Shown here one piece after another: positions 7,711 through 15,702 of a stretch of DNA of 21,038 nucleotides. The stretch is from assembly GCA_027451185.1 (NCBI GenBank), contig DAIDJW010000005.1, positions 1 through 21,038 of the forward strand. Reading direction: 5' to 3'. Each line of letters starts with the position of its first letter. The stretch's first letter is position 1. The notes below the pieces were generated by a model that worked only from the letters and a program-made list of their open reading frames with translations, made no database searches and was not told the DNA's origin. The position numbers and the translations under genes are program-made. This DNA is from Candidatus Saccharimonadota bacterium (GTDB taxonomy: Bacteria > Patescibacteriota > Saccharimonadia > Saccharimonadales > Saccharimonadaceae).

Positions 7711-7949
7711 AAAAAAGTGAAATCGCGATGATTATTTTAATTGCCTCGGTTAGCGTGATGATCGCTTATTTTGTCGGTAATAGTTTGTTTGGAAAAATGA
7801 CGAGTGCTGGCGAAAAGGTAAAAACCATTCAAACTTTTTCAGCCACTGTTGATACACCAACTTCGTCGTCGCCAGTTTTTAACGCCAACAACATTAACCC
7901 GACCGTCCGTATTGACGTGACCAACCCAACTAATCCTAGTGGGCAGTAG
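7707..7949 (+). CDS. Small single-pass membrane protein in the pilus operon
   Basis: 80 residues, unrecognised. A short basic start (MKKSE) and a transmembrane helix at about 6-28 are followed by about 50 extracytoplasmic residues rich in Ser, Thr, Asn and Pro. There is no lipobox cysteine, so it is not a PilP lipoprotein, although it occupies the place PilP has in proteobacterial pilMNOPQ operons. It overlaps pilO by 4 bp (ATGA) and ends 6 bp before pilB. This very tight coupling argues that it is a genuine component. It may extend or stabilise the PilN-PilO membrane complex; that is inference. Confidence 0.75.
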   Translation: MKKSEIAMIILIASVSVMIAYFVGNSLFGKMTSAGEKVKTIQTFSATVDTPTSSSPVFNANNINPTVRIDVTNPTNPSGQ

Positions 7950-7955
7950 GGCGAT

Positions 7956-9719
7956 ATGGCGCTTTTGACGGACGATATGCAGACTAAGCTCGTCAAGCTT
8001 TTGGTCGACGAGGGTCTAGTTGATGGCGGGCGATTACAGGCAGCGCAAACCGAAGCGACCAAGACGAGTAAGCCGCTATTTAGCCTTTTGACCGACGAAG
8101 GTGTGGTTGATGATGAGTTGCTGACCCACGCTATCGCGCAAGTTTCGGGCGTGCCTTACGTTAATTTAACCAATAGCCTAATTGATCAAAGTATTCTTGG
8201 TTTACTGCCTGAAGATATTGCCGAGCGGTTTATGGCCGTACCGCTGGCTGAAGTGCAGAATCGCTTAGCCGTGGCTATGATTGACGCCAACAACGTACAG
8301 GCTGTTGACTATCTCGCAAACCGTATCCAGCGACCACTAAAGGTCTTTATGGCCTCCGAAACGGGCGTGCGCCATGTTTTAGACCAGTATAGAACTGACT
8401 TATCGAGCGTCGACAAGGCCGCTGCCGCTAGCCAAGCCGAAGAAAAAGCCGATGAGGCCAGTGACGTAAAGGTTATTGTGCAGGATTCGCCAATTTCGCA
8501 GGCTTTGAGTAAGATTTTGGAATATGCCGTCAAAGCTCGGGCTAGTGATATTCATATTGAACCACTCGAGAATGCCTTAAAAATTCGTGGTCGAGTAGAC
8601 GGCGTATTGCGTGAAATCATGCAACTGCCAAAAAGTATTGAGCCAGCCATGGTAAGCCGTATAAAAATTTTATCCAATCTGAAAATTGACGAACACCGCA
8701 TACCGCAGGACGGTGAGTTTACGGTTAAGGTTGCCAATAAAGAGGTTGACCTGCGTATTGCCATTAGCCCAGTGGTGTGGGGTGAGCAAGTGGTGATTCG
8801 ACTGCTTGATAAATCGGGCAATACCTTTGACCTTGAGAGTATGGGCTACGCGGGGCGTGCCCTGCGGGCAATTCGCCGCGGCATCAAGCGTCCCAATGGC
8901 ATGATTTTAACCTCTGGTCCAACCGGAAGCGGTAAGTCGACCAGCTTGTACGCCTTAATTAAAGAGATTAAAAACGACACGGTTAATATCGTGACGCTTG
9001 AGGATCCGGTCGAGTATAAAATGGATGGAGTTAATCAGATCCAGGTCAACCCTGATGTCGGCTTAACTTTCGCCAGCGGCCTGCGTTCTATTTTGCGTCA
9101 AGACCCGGACATTGTGATGGTAGGTGAGATTCGTGACTCAGAAACCGCTAATCTAGCGGTTCAGGCCGCCTTGACCGGTCACTTGGTATTCTCGACGCTT
9201 CACACCAATTCGGCGGCCGGCGTCTTACCGCGACTACTAGACATGGGTATTGAGCCGTTCTTGATTGCGAGTACCGTTAACACTATTATCGGTCAGCGCC
9301 TAGTTCGTCGGATCTCAACCAAACGCGAAACCTACCAGTCTAGCCCGATTGAGACCCAGAACTTATTATCGACGATTGGCTACCTGTTGCCTAAAACCAA
9401 GGACGAGATGGCTAAAGTTTCGCAAGACCTGGGCTACAAAGACTTGCCTCTTTCCGGTCAAAGCGCTTATACTTTAGCTAGAGGTATCGATTCACCGCAA
9501 ACGCCTAAAGGCTATAGCGGGCGTGCCGGTATTTTTGAGGTCATGGATGTGAATAACGACATCCAAAATCTGATTGTTTCCAGGGCGACTAGTTCTGAGA
9601 TTCAACGGATGGCCGTGAGTCAGGGAATGATCACGATGCGCCAAGACGGCTACCTCAAGGCCTTGTCGGGCGTAACGACCATGGAAGAAGTCAACCGTGT
9701 GGCAGCTGATATTGCGTAA
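7956..9719 (+). CDS. pilB: Type IV pilus extension ATPase PilB (GspE family)
   Basis: 587 residues. Hexameric cytoplasmic ATPase that drives pilin polymerisation through PilC. An N-terminal MshEN/GspE-N domain (about 1-150) is followed by a charged linker, the N2 domain (ASDIHIEPLENALKIRGRVDG) and the RecA-like domain. Within that, Walker A GPTGSGKST is at 321-329, the Asp box EDPVEY at about 349-354, Walker B RQDPDIVMVGEIRD at about 381-394 and the His box TGHLVFSTLHTNSA at 407-420. PilB/GspE proteins normally carry a zinc-binding tetracysteine motif after 'RLVRR'. Here RLVRRISTKRETY and the later GIDSPQTPKGYSGR have none, and the whole protein is cysteine-free. The start ATG is 6 bp after the preceding stop. 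Confidence 0.96.
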   Translation: MALLTDDMQTKLVKLLVDEGLVDGGRLQAAQTEATKTSKPLFSLLTDEGVVDDELLTHAIAQVSGVPYVNLTNSLIDQSILGLLPEDIAERFMAVPLAEVQNRLAVAMIDANNVQAVDYLANRIQRPLKVFMASETGVRHVLDQYRTDLSSVDKAAAASQAEEKADEASDVKVIVQDSPISQALSKILEYAVKARASDIHIEPLENALKIRGRVDGVLREIMQLPKSIEPAMVSRIKILSNLKIDEHRIPQDGEFTVKVANKEVDLRIAISPVVWGEQVVIRLLDKSGNTFDLESMGYAGRALRAIRRGIKRPNGMILTSGPTGSGKSTSLYALIKEIKNDTVNIVTLEDPVEYKMDGVNQIQVNPDVGLTFASGLRSILRQDPDIVMVGEIRDSETANLAVQAALTGHLVFSTLHTNSAAGVLPRLLDMGIEPFLIASTVNTIIGQRLVRRISTKRETYQSSPIETQNLLSTIGYLLPKTKDEMAKVSQDLGYKDLPLSGQSAYTLARGIDSPQTPKGYSGRAGIFEVMDVNNDIQNLIVSRATSSEIQRMAVSQGMITMRQDGYLKALSGVTTMEEVNRVAADIA

Positions 9720-9734
9720 AGGGGTGGAATAAAT

Positions 9735-10805
9735 ATGAATAACCAACAACTAAGAATCGAAGTCTTGCTAGAAGAAGTTGTCCGTCGACACGCGTCCGAC
9801 CTGCACCTGCAAGTTGGCACGCCGCCGATGCTGCGTATTGACGGCTCCTTAACGCCTATTCCGGGTTATAATCCACTTGACGAGCCATCTATTGAAACGT
9901 TGATTTTCGCCATTCTTGACCAAGAACAGCGCCAAATTTTGCTAAAGGACAAAGAGTTTGACTTCAGCTTTGCTTTTGGTACGCTAGGACGTTTTCGAGT
10001 CAACGCTTTTCACGAACGAGGCAATTTGGCCGCCGCTTTACGTTTAATTCCTAATGAAATCAAATCAATTGTCGAGCTAGGTTTACCGAATATTGTACTC
10101 AACTTTGCTAGTTATCCACGTGGCCTCGTGCTTGTGACCGGACCGACCGGTAGTGGCAAATCAACTACGCTGGCGGCCCTGGTCGACAAAATCAACAGTG
10201 AGCGTTCGCATCACATTATTACCATCGAGGATCCAATCGAGTTCACTCACAAGTCAAAGAAATCAGTAGTGGTACAGCGTGAAGTTCACTACGACACCTA
10301 TAGCTTCTCGGCAGCCCTGCGCTCTAGCTTGCGCGAGGACCCGGACGTGGTGCTGATTGGTGAGATGCGCGACCTGGAAACTATTTCCGCGGCCATTACC
10401 ATAGCTGAAACAGGTCACTTGGTCTTTGCAACCCTGCACACCAACAGCGCGGCTCAGTCAATTGACCGTATGATTGACGTTTTTCCGCCACACCAACAAC
10501 CTCAGATTAGGGCCCAGCTATCGAATATCTTAATGGCCATCGTTTCGCAACGCCTTGTGCCGGCTATTGGTGGCGGTCGAGTGGCAGCAGCCGAAATCTT
10601 GGTAGCCAACTCGGCTGTCCGTAATATTATCCGCGAAGGCAAGGCCCACCAACTAGACGCCGTTATTCAGACCGGTGCCGACCAAGGTATGCAGACAATG
10701 GATCGCACTTTAGTTAACTTAGTTCAAAGCGGTACGGTTACTTATGACAGCGCTCGTGAATTCGCCGTTGATTTAGCAGAGTTTGAAAGGTTAGTGAGAG
10801 GCTAG
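9735..10805 (+). CDS. pilT: Type IV pilus retraction ATPase PilT
   Basis: 356 residues, the usual PilT length. Its hexamer depolymerises the pilus, powering twitching, adhesion pull-in and often DNA uptake. N-terminal PAS-like domain begins ASDLHLQVGTPPMLRIDG (20-37). Walker A GPTGSGKST is at 136-144, the Asp box EDPIEF at 165-170, Walker B LREDPDVVLIGEMRD at 199-213, the His box TGHLVFATLHTNSA at 226-239. The C-terminal AVRNIIREGKAHQ corresponds to the AIRNLIRE motif specific to PilT and needed for retraction, which separates it from PilB. A strong G-rich ribosome-binding site (GGGGTGG) precedes the ATG. The stop overlaps the GTG start of pilC by one base. No cysteines. Confidence 0.96.
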   Translation: MNNQQLRIEVLLEEVVRRHASDLHLQVGTPPMLRIDGSLTPIPGYNPLDEPSIETLIFAILDQEQRQILLKDKEFDFSFAFGTLGRFRVNAFHERGNLAAALRLIPNEIKSIVELGLPNIVLNFASYPRGLVLVTGPTGSGKSTTLAALVDKINSERSHHIITIEDPIEFTHKSKKSVVVQREVHYDTYSFSAALRSSLREDPDVVLIGEMRDLETISAAITIAETGHLVFATLHTNSAAQSIDRMIDVFPPHQQPQIRAQLSNILMAIVSQRLVPAIGGGRVAAAEILVANSAVRNIIREGKAHQLDAVIQTGADQGMQTMDRTLVNLVQSGTVTYDSAREFAVDLAEFERLVRG

Positions 10806-12016
10806 TGAAGAAGTACAGCTACGAAGCGCGCGATCGCGCCACGAATAAAGTCGTTAGGTCGACCGTTCAGGCCGATAGCGAGTCGGCGGCTGCGCATCTA
10901 TTAGTTGAGCAGGGGTTTGTACCTTTGAATATTAAAGAAGCCGTTGATGGCGGCATGTTTGGTAAGCTTAGCGGCCGGATTTCAACTAAAGACAAAGTCG
11001 TCTTTACACGCCAATTAGCAACCTTAATCGGCGCCGGCCTACCTTTGAGCCAAAGTTTGCACACTGTCTTGGAGCAAACTCAGAATAAGCAACTCCAGAG
11101 TATTATTCAAGATATTACCGGTTCGGTTGAGGGTGGTAAATCGCTGTCGCAGGCTTTTTCGAAGCACAAGAATATTTTTGACAACGTCTTTATTTCACTG
11201 GTAGCTGCCGGTGAGCTATCCGGTACCCTTGATAACGCCCTGCAGCGCATAGCGACCCAGCAAGAGAAAGACGCCGATACAATGAGCCGCATTCGGGGCG
11301 CCTTAACCTATCCGTTGATTGTTTTGTTCGTGATTGGCGCCGTCATGGCTTTTATGCTGTTTACAGTGGTGCCGCAGGTCCAGAAGCTATACGAAAGCTT
11401 GCGTAAGCCGCTGCCAGTCCTAACTCAAGTAATGGTTAATGTGGCTAATTTTACCGAAAAGTTCTGGTGGTTAATATTGATCATCCTTGTTTTGGCGGTT
11501 TATTTTGCCATTCAGTACGTCCGTACCGACGCCGGGCGGCGCATGATGGATGCCCTCAAGCTTAACGTTCCGTTCTTTAAGGGAATGTTTAGCCGACTTT
11601 ATATGGCTCGTTTCGCGCGTACTGGCCAGACGCTGCTGGCTACCGGTGTGAGTATGCTCGACATGCTGAGGATTACCGAAACAGCCGTTAACAACAGCAT
11701 TATTGGCAAGGCGATTGAACGGGCTGCCGATAAAGTAAAAGGTGGCAAGGCCCTGTCGGATGCGTTAAAATCTGAACCGGTCATTGCCTCGCTGGTGCCT
11801 CAGATGATTAGTATTGGTGAGCAATCTGGTAAGATCGATGAAATGATGGGCAAGGCTGCCCAAGTTTACGAAGATGAGCTTGACGAAGAGGTCCGAACTA
11901 TCTCGACGGCTATTGAGCCAGTTTTAATGGTTGTGCTGGCAATCGTGGCTGGCGGTATGGTTGGAGCCGTTTTATTCCCGATATATAGCCTAGTCAACGG
12001 GCTTGGTGCTGGCTAG
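10805..12016 (+). CDS. pilC: Type IV pilus inner-membrane platform protein PilC (GspF family)
   Basis: 403 residues, normal for the family. Two repeated T2SSF helical domains are visible: the first begins FTRQLATLIGAGLPLSQSL (about 67-85) and the second MARFARTGQTLLATGVSML (about 267-285). Each carries the typical AGE/GEQSG turn (VAAGELSGTLDNAL; ISIGEQSGKIDEMM). Transmembrane helices lie at about 168-190, 219-237 and 372-395. PilC couples the rotation of PilB or PilT to pilin insertion or removal. The gene starts with GTG overlapping the pilT stop. This is the last gene of the motor operon before a 97-bp gap. No cysteines. Confidence 0.95.
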   Translation: MKKYSYEARDRATNKVVRSTVQADSESAAAHLLVEQGFVPLNIKEAVDGGMFGKLSGRISTKDKVVFTRQLATLIGAGLPLSQSLHTVLEQTQNKQLQSIIQDITGSVEGGKSLSQAFSKHKNIFDNVFISLVAAGELSGTLDNALQRIATQQEKDADTMSRIRGALTYPLIVLFVIGAVMAFMLFTVVPQVQKLYESLRKPLPVLTQVMVNVANFTEKFWWLILIILVLAVYFAIQYVRTDAGRRMMDALKLNVPFFKGMFSRLYMARFARTGQTLLATGVSMLDMLRITETAVNNSIIGKAIERAADKVKGGKALSDALKSEPVIASLVPQMISIGEQSGKIDEMMGKAAQVYEDELDEEVRTISTAIEPVLMVVLAIVAGGMVGAVLFPIYSLVNGLGAG

Positions 12017-12023
12017 AAAACCA

Positions 12024-12052
12024 TAGACAAGCAGGCATCAATGGGTTACTAT
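12024..12052 (+). promoter_or_regulatory. Candidate promoter of the pilin gene
   Basis: TAGACA (12024-12029) and TACTAT (12047-12052) with a 17-bp spacer lie just after the pilC stop. This predicts a 5' leader of about 55 nt for the pilin mRNA. A dedicated promoter would let the pilin be made in larger amounts than the motor, as is usual for major pilins. Confidence 0.5.
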
Positions 12053-12084
12053 AAACTTAAGCGCAATCGCGCAACTGAAGTTAG

Positions 12085-12119
12085 GTTCATACGAAAGGTG
12101 GGAAATAGTTCCTATGAAC
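12085..12119 (+). promoter_or_regulatory. Inverted repeat enclosing the ribosome-binding site and covering the start codon of the pilin gene
   Basis: GTTCATA (12085-12091) is the exact reverse complement of TATGAAC (12113-12119). The 21-nt loop holds the purine-rich ribosome-binding stretch AAAGGTGGGAAA and the 3' arm contains the ATG itself (12114-12116). If it forms in the mRNA it would sequester the start codon. The stem is short and A/T-rich, so it is only a candidate translational control element. Confidence 0.3.
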
Positions 12120-12623
12120 AAGCAAACAAAAACTAAAGGATTTACCATCATTGAGGTAGTCTTGGTGCTTGCGATTGCCGGATTGATTTTCTTGATGGTG
12201 TTTATCGCACTACCAACGGCGCTCAAGAGTCAGCGTGACGGTCAGCGCAAGAGCGACCTATCGCGTATTGAAACGCAGATTACAGCGTATTCAAATAGTA
12301 ACCGGGGCGCCATACCGACTAGCCTTATTAATCCTCCAGTAGTTGGTGGTAAGTCGTTTGTTCAGAACTACCTTCAGGGAGTTAGTCCGTCGCAGTCGGG
12401 CAGTGACTTCCAAGACCCTTCAACCGCCCAAGGTTATAACTTTTTGGCACCGGGCACGCAACCATCAGCCATCGGTCAGATTGGCTACCAGTCTGGTGTG
12501 GTTTGTGGTACGGACGGGGCATTTGCCACCACCGACAATGGCTACACGGCTCAGCCTAAGAACTATGCCATTGAAGTCTATCTTGAAGGTCAGGCAGTGC
12601 CATACTGTGTCGACAACCGTTAG
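12114..12623 (+). CDS. Type IV pilin (probable major pilin)
   Basis: 169 residues. Leader MNKQTKTKG|FTIIE, with Gly9 before the PilD cleavage site, Phe10 at +1 and Glu14 at +5, then the hydrophobic alpha-1 helix to about residue 33. The amphipathic part of alpha-1 follows (SQRDGQRKSDLSRIETQITAY), a pattern of GspG/PilA-like pilins. The C-terminal domain has two cysteines, C131 and C165, placed like the disulfide (D-) loop of classical pilins. It is probably the major subunit because it has its own promoter and its own terminator and follows pilB-pilT-pilC directly. A minor role cannot be excluded without expression data. AAAGGTGG lies about 12 nt before the ATG. Confidence 0.88.
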   Translation: MNKQTKTKGFTIIEVVLVLAIAGLIFLMVFIALPTALKSQRDGQRKSDLSRIETQITAYSNSNRGAIPTSLINPPVVGGKSFVQNYLQGVSPSQSGSDFQDPSTAQGYNFLAPGTQPSAIGQIGYQSGVVCGTDGAFATTDNGYTAQPKNYAIEVYLEGQAVPYCVDNR

Positions 12624-12648
12624 CTAACTGAGTAATTCATTAACCAAG

Positions 12649-12677
12649 ACGCACCCATCTATACGTGGGTGCGTTTT
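12649..12677 (+). terminator. Rho-independent terminator after the pilin gene
   Basis: ACGCACCCA (12649-12657) pairs perfectly with TGGGTGCGT (12666-12674) across an 8-nt loop and is followed by a short T run (12674-12677). The 9-bp G+C-rich stem starts 26 nt after the pilin stop. It separates the motor/pilin block from the prepilin peptidase/minor pilin block. Confidence 0.8.
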
Positions 12678-12681
12678 AGTG

Positions 12682-12687
12682 TATGAT
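12682..12687 (+). promoter_or_regulatory. Candidate -10 element (TATGAT) of pilD
   Basis: TATGAT lies directly behind the terminator and ends 7 nt before the ATG at 12695, the same spacing seen at other starts in the window. No convincing -35 is visible, since that position falls in the terminator stem. Confidence 0.4.
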
Positions 12688-13573
12688 AGATGATATGGTT
12701 ACGGTTATTATTTACATAGCTCTGGTATTGGTCGGACTGATTCTAGGGAGTTTTTCGGGGGCAACGGTCTGGCGGTTGCGTGCGCGCCAACTCAGGTATG
12801 ACAAAAAACAGCACCAAAAAGTCGATGCCAAAGAATACGAGCGGTTAAAAGGTTTACTAGAGCCCAAGTTGCTGCACGACCATTCACGCTGTCTCAATTG
12901 CGGGTACCGTCTTAAGTGGTACGACCTAATACCGCTTGTTAGTTGGCTTAGCCTAGGCGGCAAATGCCGACAATGCAGGAAGCCAATTGGCTATTTTGAA
13001 CCGCTTATCGAACTCGGCATGGCGTTATTTTTCGTTGCCTCTTATGCATTTTGGCCAGCCAGCTTAACGACACCGCTCGAAATAACTCAATTTGTATTAT
13101 GGCTCGTTACGGGTGTTGGTCTGGCGATTTTGTTTGCCTATGACCTCAAGTGGTCGTTGTTACCAGACGCGGTGATGTTCACGGTTATCGGGTTGGCCTT
13201 GATTAGCGCCGTATTGACGGTAGTTAGCTCCAGCGATGTTGGTACGGCGCTTGTTTCGGCTATTTGGTCTGTCGTCGTTTTGGGAGGTATCTATGCGGTT
13301 ATCTATGCGGTCTCGCGCGGCCGCTGGATTGGCTTTGGCGATGTTAAGTTGGGTTTGGGACTAGGTTTATTGTTGGCTGATTGGGAGCTAGCATTCATAG
13401 CCCTGTTTGGCGCCAATTTTATTGGCTGTTTAATCGTACTGCCGCTCATGGCGCTGCACAAGCTAAAGCCCAATTCGCGGGTGCCTTTTGGCCCACTTTT
13501 GATTTCTGGCATGATTATCGCCAAGCTGTTTGGCCAGTATATCCTAGGCTGGTATCTGGGCCTAAGTTTTTAG
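12683..13573 (+). CDS. pilD: Prepilin peptidase / N-methyltransferase PilD
   Basis: 296 residues from 12683. The in-frame ATG at 12695 (MVTVIIYIALV) is a strong alternative start, since the first ATG lies within the proposed -10 element. Polytopic membrane aspartyl protease that cleaves after the Gly of prepilin leaders and methylates the new N-terminus. It has the N-terminal peptidase_A24-N domain with two CxxC pairs (CLNC at 70-73, CRQC at 95-98), typical of bifunctional enzymes and likely zinc-binding. The catalytic Asp regions are AYDLKWSLLPD (about 152-162) and the GxGD-type signature GFGDVKLG (217-224). About seven or eight hydrophobic segments are visible. It is unlinked from pilBC by the terminator but sits directly before four of its likely substrates. 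Confidence 0.95.
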   Translation: MIDDMVTVIIYIALVLVGLILGSFSGATVWRLRARQLRYDKKQHQKVDAKEYERLKGLLEPKLLHDHSRCLNCGYRLKWYDLIPLVSWLSLGGKCRQCRKPIGYFEPLIELGMALFFVASYAFWPASLTTPLEITQFVLWLVTGVGLAILFAYDLKWSLLPDAVMFTVIGLALISAVLTVVSSSDVGTALVSAIWSVVVLGGIYAVIYAVSRGRWIGFGDVKLGLGLGLLLADWELAFIALFGANFIGCLIVLPLMALHKLKPNSRVPFGPLLISGMIIAKLFGQYILGWYLGLSF

Positions 13574-13593
13574 CAATTTTATAGATACGCTTA

Positions 13594-13602
13594 TGCTATA
13601 AT
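13594..13602 (+). promoter_or_regulatory. Extended -10 promoter of the minor pilin operon
   Basis: TGC followed by a perfect TATAAT (13597-13602) forms an extended -10. It lies after the pilD stop and ends 9 nt before the ATG at 13612. The predicted start at about 13609 leaves a 2-3-nt leader and no ribosome-binding site. The -35 region is weak, which an extended -10 can compensate. Confidence 0.6.
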
Positions 13603-13611
13603 AATGGCAGT

Positions 13612-14382
13612 ATGAGCACTGTTAGTGAGACTGGTTTTACCTTAATCGAGACAATGCTTTTCTTGGCGATTACTGGCCTGATGATTGCCGGTATGCTGGC
13701 TGGCTCTTGGACATCGATTAATTCACAGCGCTATCATGACTCGGTATCGTCACTCCAAGCCGAGCTTCAGGATCAATTTTCAAAAGTCGACAATAGCTCT
13801 AATAGTATTGCCGGCGGGTTTAGTTGTAACGACCAAGCTCAATTGTCGACTGGTACGACTGAGCGCGGACAGTCCAATTGTTATATTCTGGGCCGCTATG
13901 TCTACTCGACGACCGGCGCGCAGCTCAACGAAAGCACTGTTATCGGCTATATTTCACCGACCGACGAGGCTAACCTGAGTACGACAACTACCGATTACGC
14001 CGCGCTAACGACCTACACCCTTAATACCGTATCCAACGCATCGGGCGTTACTCTTTCCGGCACGAGTGTCTATACACCAGAGTGGGGTGCGACTATGCAA
14101 TCCATGGTTGGTGGTAACCGTTCGGAGGCATTTTCACTTTTGATAGTGCGTTCGCCGACCAGTGGCACTATTCGTAGTTTTGTTGACCCTAACAGCGGCT
14201 TGGCGCCCAATCCTACCAATCTGAAGAGTCTTATCAACCAGACTTACGTCGTGCCGCTGAATCTATGTGTCAGTGGCGGTAATCTTGGGCCCCAGAGTGA
14301 TGTTCAGGTAATTGCCAATGCCGCTAATGTTAACGGCGTACAGACGCTTGGCGACGGAGAGGTTGGAAACCAATGCAACTAA
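13612..14382 (+). CDS. Minor type IV pilin (first of the cluster, FimU/GspH-position)
   Basis: 256 residues. Leader MSTVSETG|FTLIETMLFLAITGLM has Gly8 at -1, Phe at +1, Glu at +5 and the hydrophobic alpha-1 helix. The large exported domain is rich in Ser, Thr and Asn and contains four cysteines (FSC, SNC, NLC, NQC), which fits two disulfides. It is first in a run of four prepilin-like genes, the place FimU/GspH holds in proteobacteria; by sequence alone the exact counterpart cannot be fixed. The 3' end overlaps the next gene by 10 bp. Confidence 0.85.
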   Translation: MSTVSETGFTLIETMLFLAITGLMIAGMLAGSWTSINSQRYHDSVSSLQAELQDQFSKVDNSSNSIAGGFSCNDQAQLSTGTTERGQSNCYILGRYVYSTTGAQLNESTVIGYISPTDEANLSTTTTDYAALTTYTLNTVSNASGVTLSGTSVYTPEWGATMQSMVGGNRSEAFSLLIVRSPTSGTIRSFVDPNSGLAPNPTNLKSLINQTYVVPLNLCVSGGNLGPQSDVQVIANAANVNGVQTLGDGEVGNQCN

Positions 14383-14984
14383 AGCAACGCTTATCCAGAG
14401 GCGATACTCTCATTGAGGTCATGTTTGCTATCACGATTTTTAGTATGGTTGTCGTCAGTTCGGTAGCAATTATGAATAAAGGGCTGGCCGCCGCCGAGCA
14501 GACATTAGGAATCACGGTGACTCGCCAACTAATTGATAGTCAGGCTCAGATTCTACGCATGGCGCACGATTCATATGTGGCTCAGTACCCATCATCGGCC
14601 TACACCGGCCTAGCTGCCGTCTATAACACGATTGAGTCATCAACTTATTCAAGTAATGCGCCCGGCTCAGATTTTATAGGTAGCGTCAGTTGTCCGACTA
14701 ATGTTCAGCGCGGTTCGACCAAAAGCTTTGTAATTGATCCAGCGACGACCCAGCTCATAGCTGTGCAAACCAACATTCCGCCAGTTGCATTCCCGGTCAT
14801 TAGCGGTAGTCCAACTGCCACCGTTCAAGGTATCTGGGTTGAGGCTGTACGCCAGGACGCCTCAGCTAACACACCGATTGGTTATATTGATTTCCACATT
14901 AATGCCTGTTGGCCAGGTCCAGACAGCTCGGTGCCATTAACTATTGGAACGATTGTGAGGCTATATGATCCACAAGCCAACTAA
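14373..14984 (+). CDS. Minor type IV pilin, PilV/GspI-like, with Asp at +1
   Basis: 203 residues. Leader MQLKQRLSRG|DTLIEVMFAITIF: Gly10 at -1 and Glu15 at +5 are kept, but +1 is Asp instead of the usual Phe/Met. The EVMFAITIF helix start and the ALAxxEQ-like region (GLAAAEQTLGITVTRQLIDSQAQILR) resemble PilV/GspI. Two cysteines (VSC, NAC) lie in the exported domain. The gene overlaps both neighbours (10 bp upstream, 20 bp downstream), so it is cotranscribed and probably coupled. It likely belongs to the pilus initiation complex, where GspI/PilV is the core subunit. Confidence 0.82.
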   Translation: MQLKQRLSRGDTLIEVMFAITIFSMVVVSSVAIMNKGLAAAEQTLGITVTRQLIDSQAQILRMAHDSYVAQYPSSAYTGLAAVYNTIESSTYSSNAPGSDFIGSVSCPTNVQRGSTKSFVIDPATTQLIAVQTNIPPVAFPVISGSPTATVQGIWVEAVRQDASANTPIGYIDFHINACWPGPDSSVPLTIGTIVRLYDPQAN

Positions 14985-15693
14985 TCATCATTCGAATGAG
15001 GGATTTACCTTAATTGAGCTAATTTTAGCTATGGCGTTTGTAGCGGCTTTGCTGATTGCTGTCGCTGTGACGGTTATTCAAATGAGTGCCGTTTATACGC
15101 ACGGCCTCATGCTAACTTCAATTAACAAGGCGGCTCGCACCATTAGTAGCTCAATTACCAGTGATATTCAAAACTCATCATCAATCGATCTGACAAAGCA
15201 ACTGGTTGATAATTCTGGCAACGGCGGTCGATTATGTCTTGGCGGTTACACCTACGTTTGGAATTTGAAAGGTATCGCCCAAAATACTTATGCCAGCAGC
15301 GACGGTACGCTTGCGCCGCCGATTAGTTTTGCTAAATTGTCCGACCCCGGCGCTTCATATTGTTCGGCCGCCAATAGAAACAACCCAATACCATACTCTA
15401 GCACCTCGGCGCAACGTGACGTGGAGTTACTTGACGACGGCTCGCACGACATGGTTCTTCAGAAAGTAACAGTTACTAAGCTGTTTGCCGATCCGGCCAC
15501 ACAGGAAACCTTATACTCAATCTACTTTGTTATCAGCACCAATTCCGGTAGTGATATTCTGCCGCCAAATACACTGCCGAATAACCCTAACCCTTACTAT
15601 ATGTGTCCACCACCTTCATTGGCGTCGGGTGATGCCAACCGATGCGCCGTTCAGGACTTTACTATTGCCGTGCGCGCTGGCAATGGGGGATAA
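14965..15693 (+). CDS. Minor type IV pilin, PilW/GspJ-like
   Basis: 242 residues. Leader MIHKPTNHHSNEG|FTLIELILAMAFVAALL with Gly13 at -1, Phe14 at +1 and Glu18 at +5, then the alpha-1 helix. The position after a PilV-like gene and the larger soluble domain suggest PilW/GspJ, but the match is by order, not by clear sequence signature. Four cysteines (RLC, SYC, YMC, NRC) sit in the exported part. The start overlaps the previous gene by 20 bp, and the alternative of starting further inside would cut the leader, so the ATG at 14965 is kept. Confidence 0.8.
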   Translation: MIHKPTNHHSNEGFTLIELILAMAFVAALLIAVAVTVIQMSAVYTHGLMLTSINKAARTISSSITSDIQNSSSIDLTKQLVDNSGNGGRLCLGGYTYVWNLKGIAQNTYASSDGTLAPPISFAKLSDPGASYCSAANRNNPIPYSSTSAQRDVELLDDGSHDMVLQKVTVTKLFADPATQETLYSIYFVISTNSGSDILPPNTLPNNPNPYYMCPPPSLASGDANRCAVQDFTIAVRAGNGG

Positions 15694-15702
15694 TAATTAA
15701 GC

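Noticed and set aside
12343..12627. 94-residue frame inside the pilin gene
   Set aside because: Same-strand shadow in another frame of a clear pilin, with no family signature.
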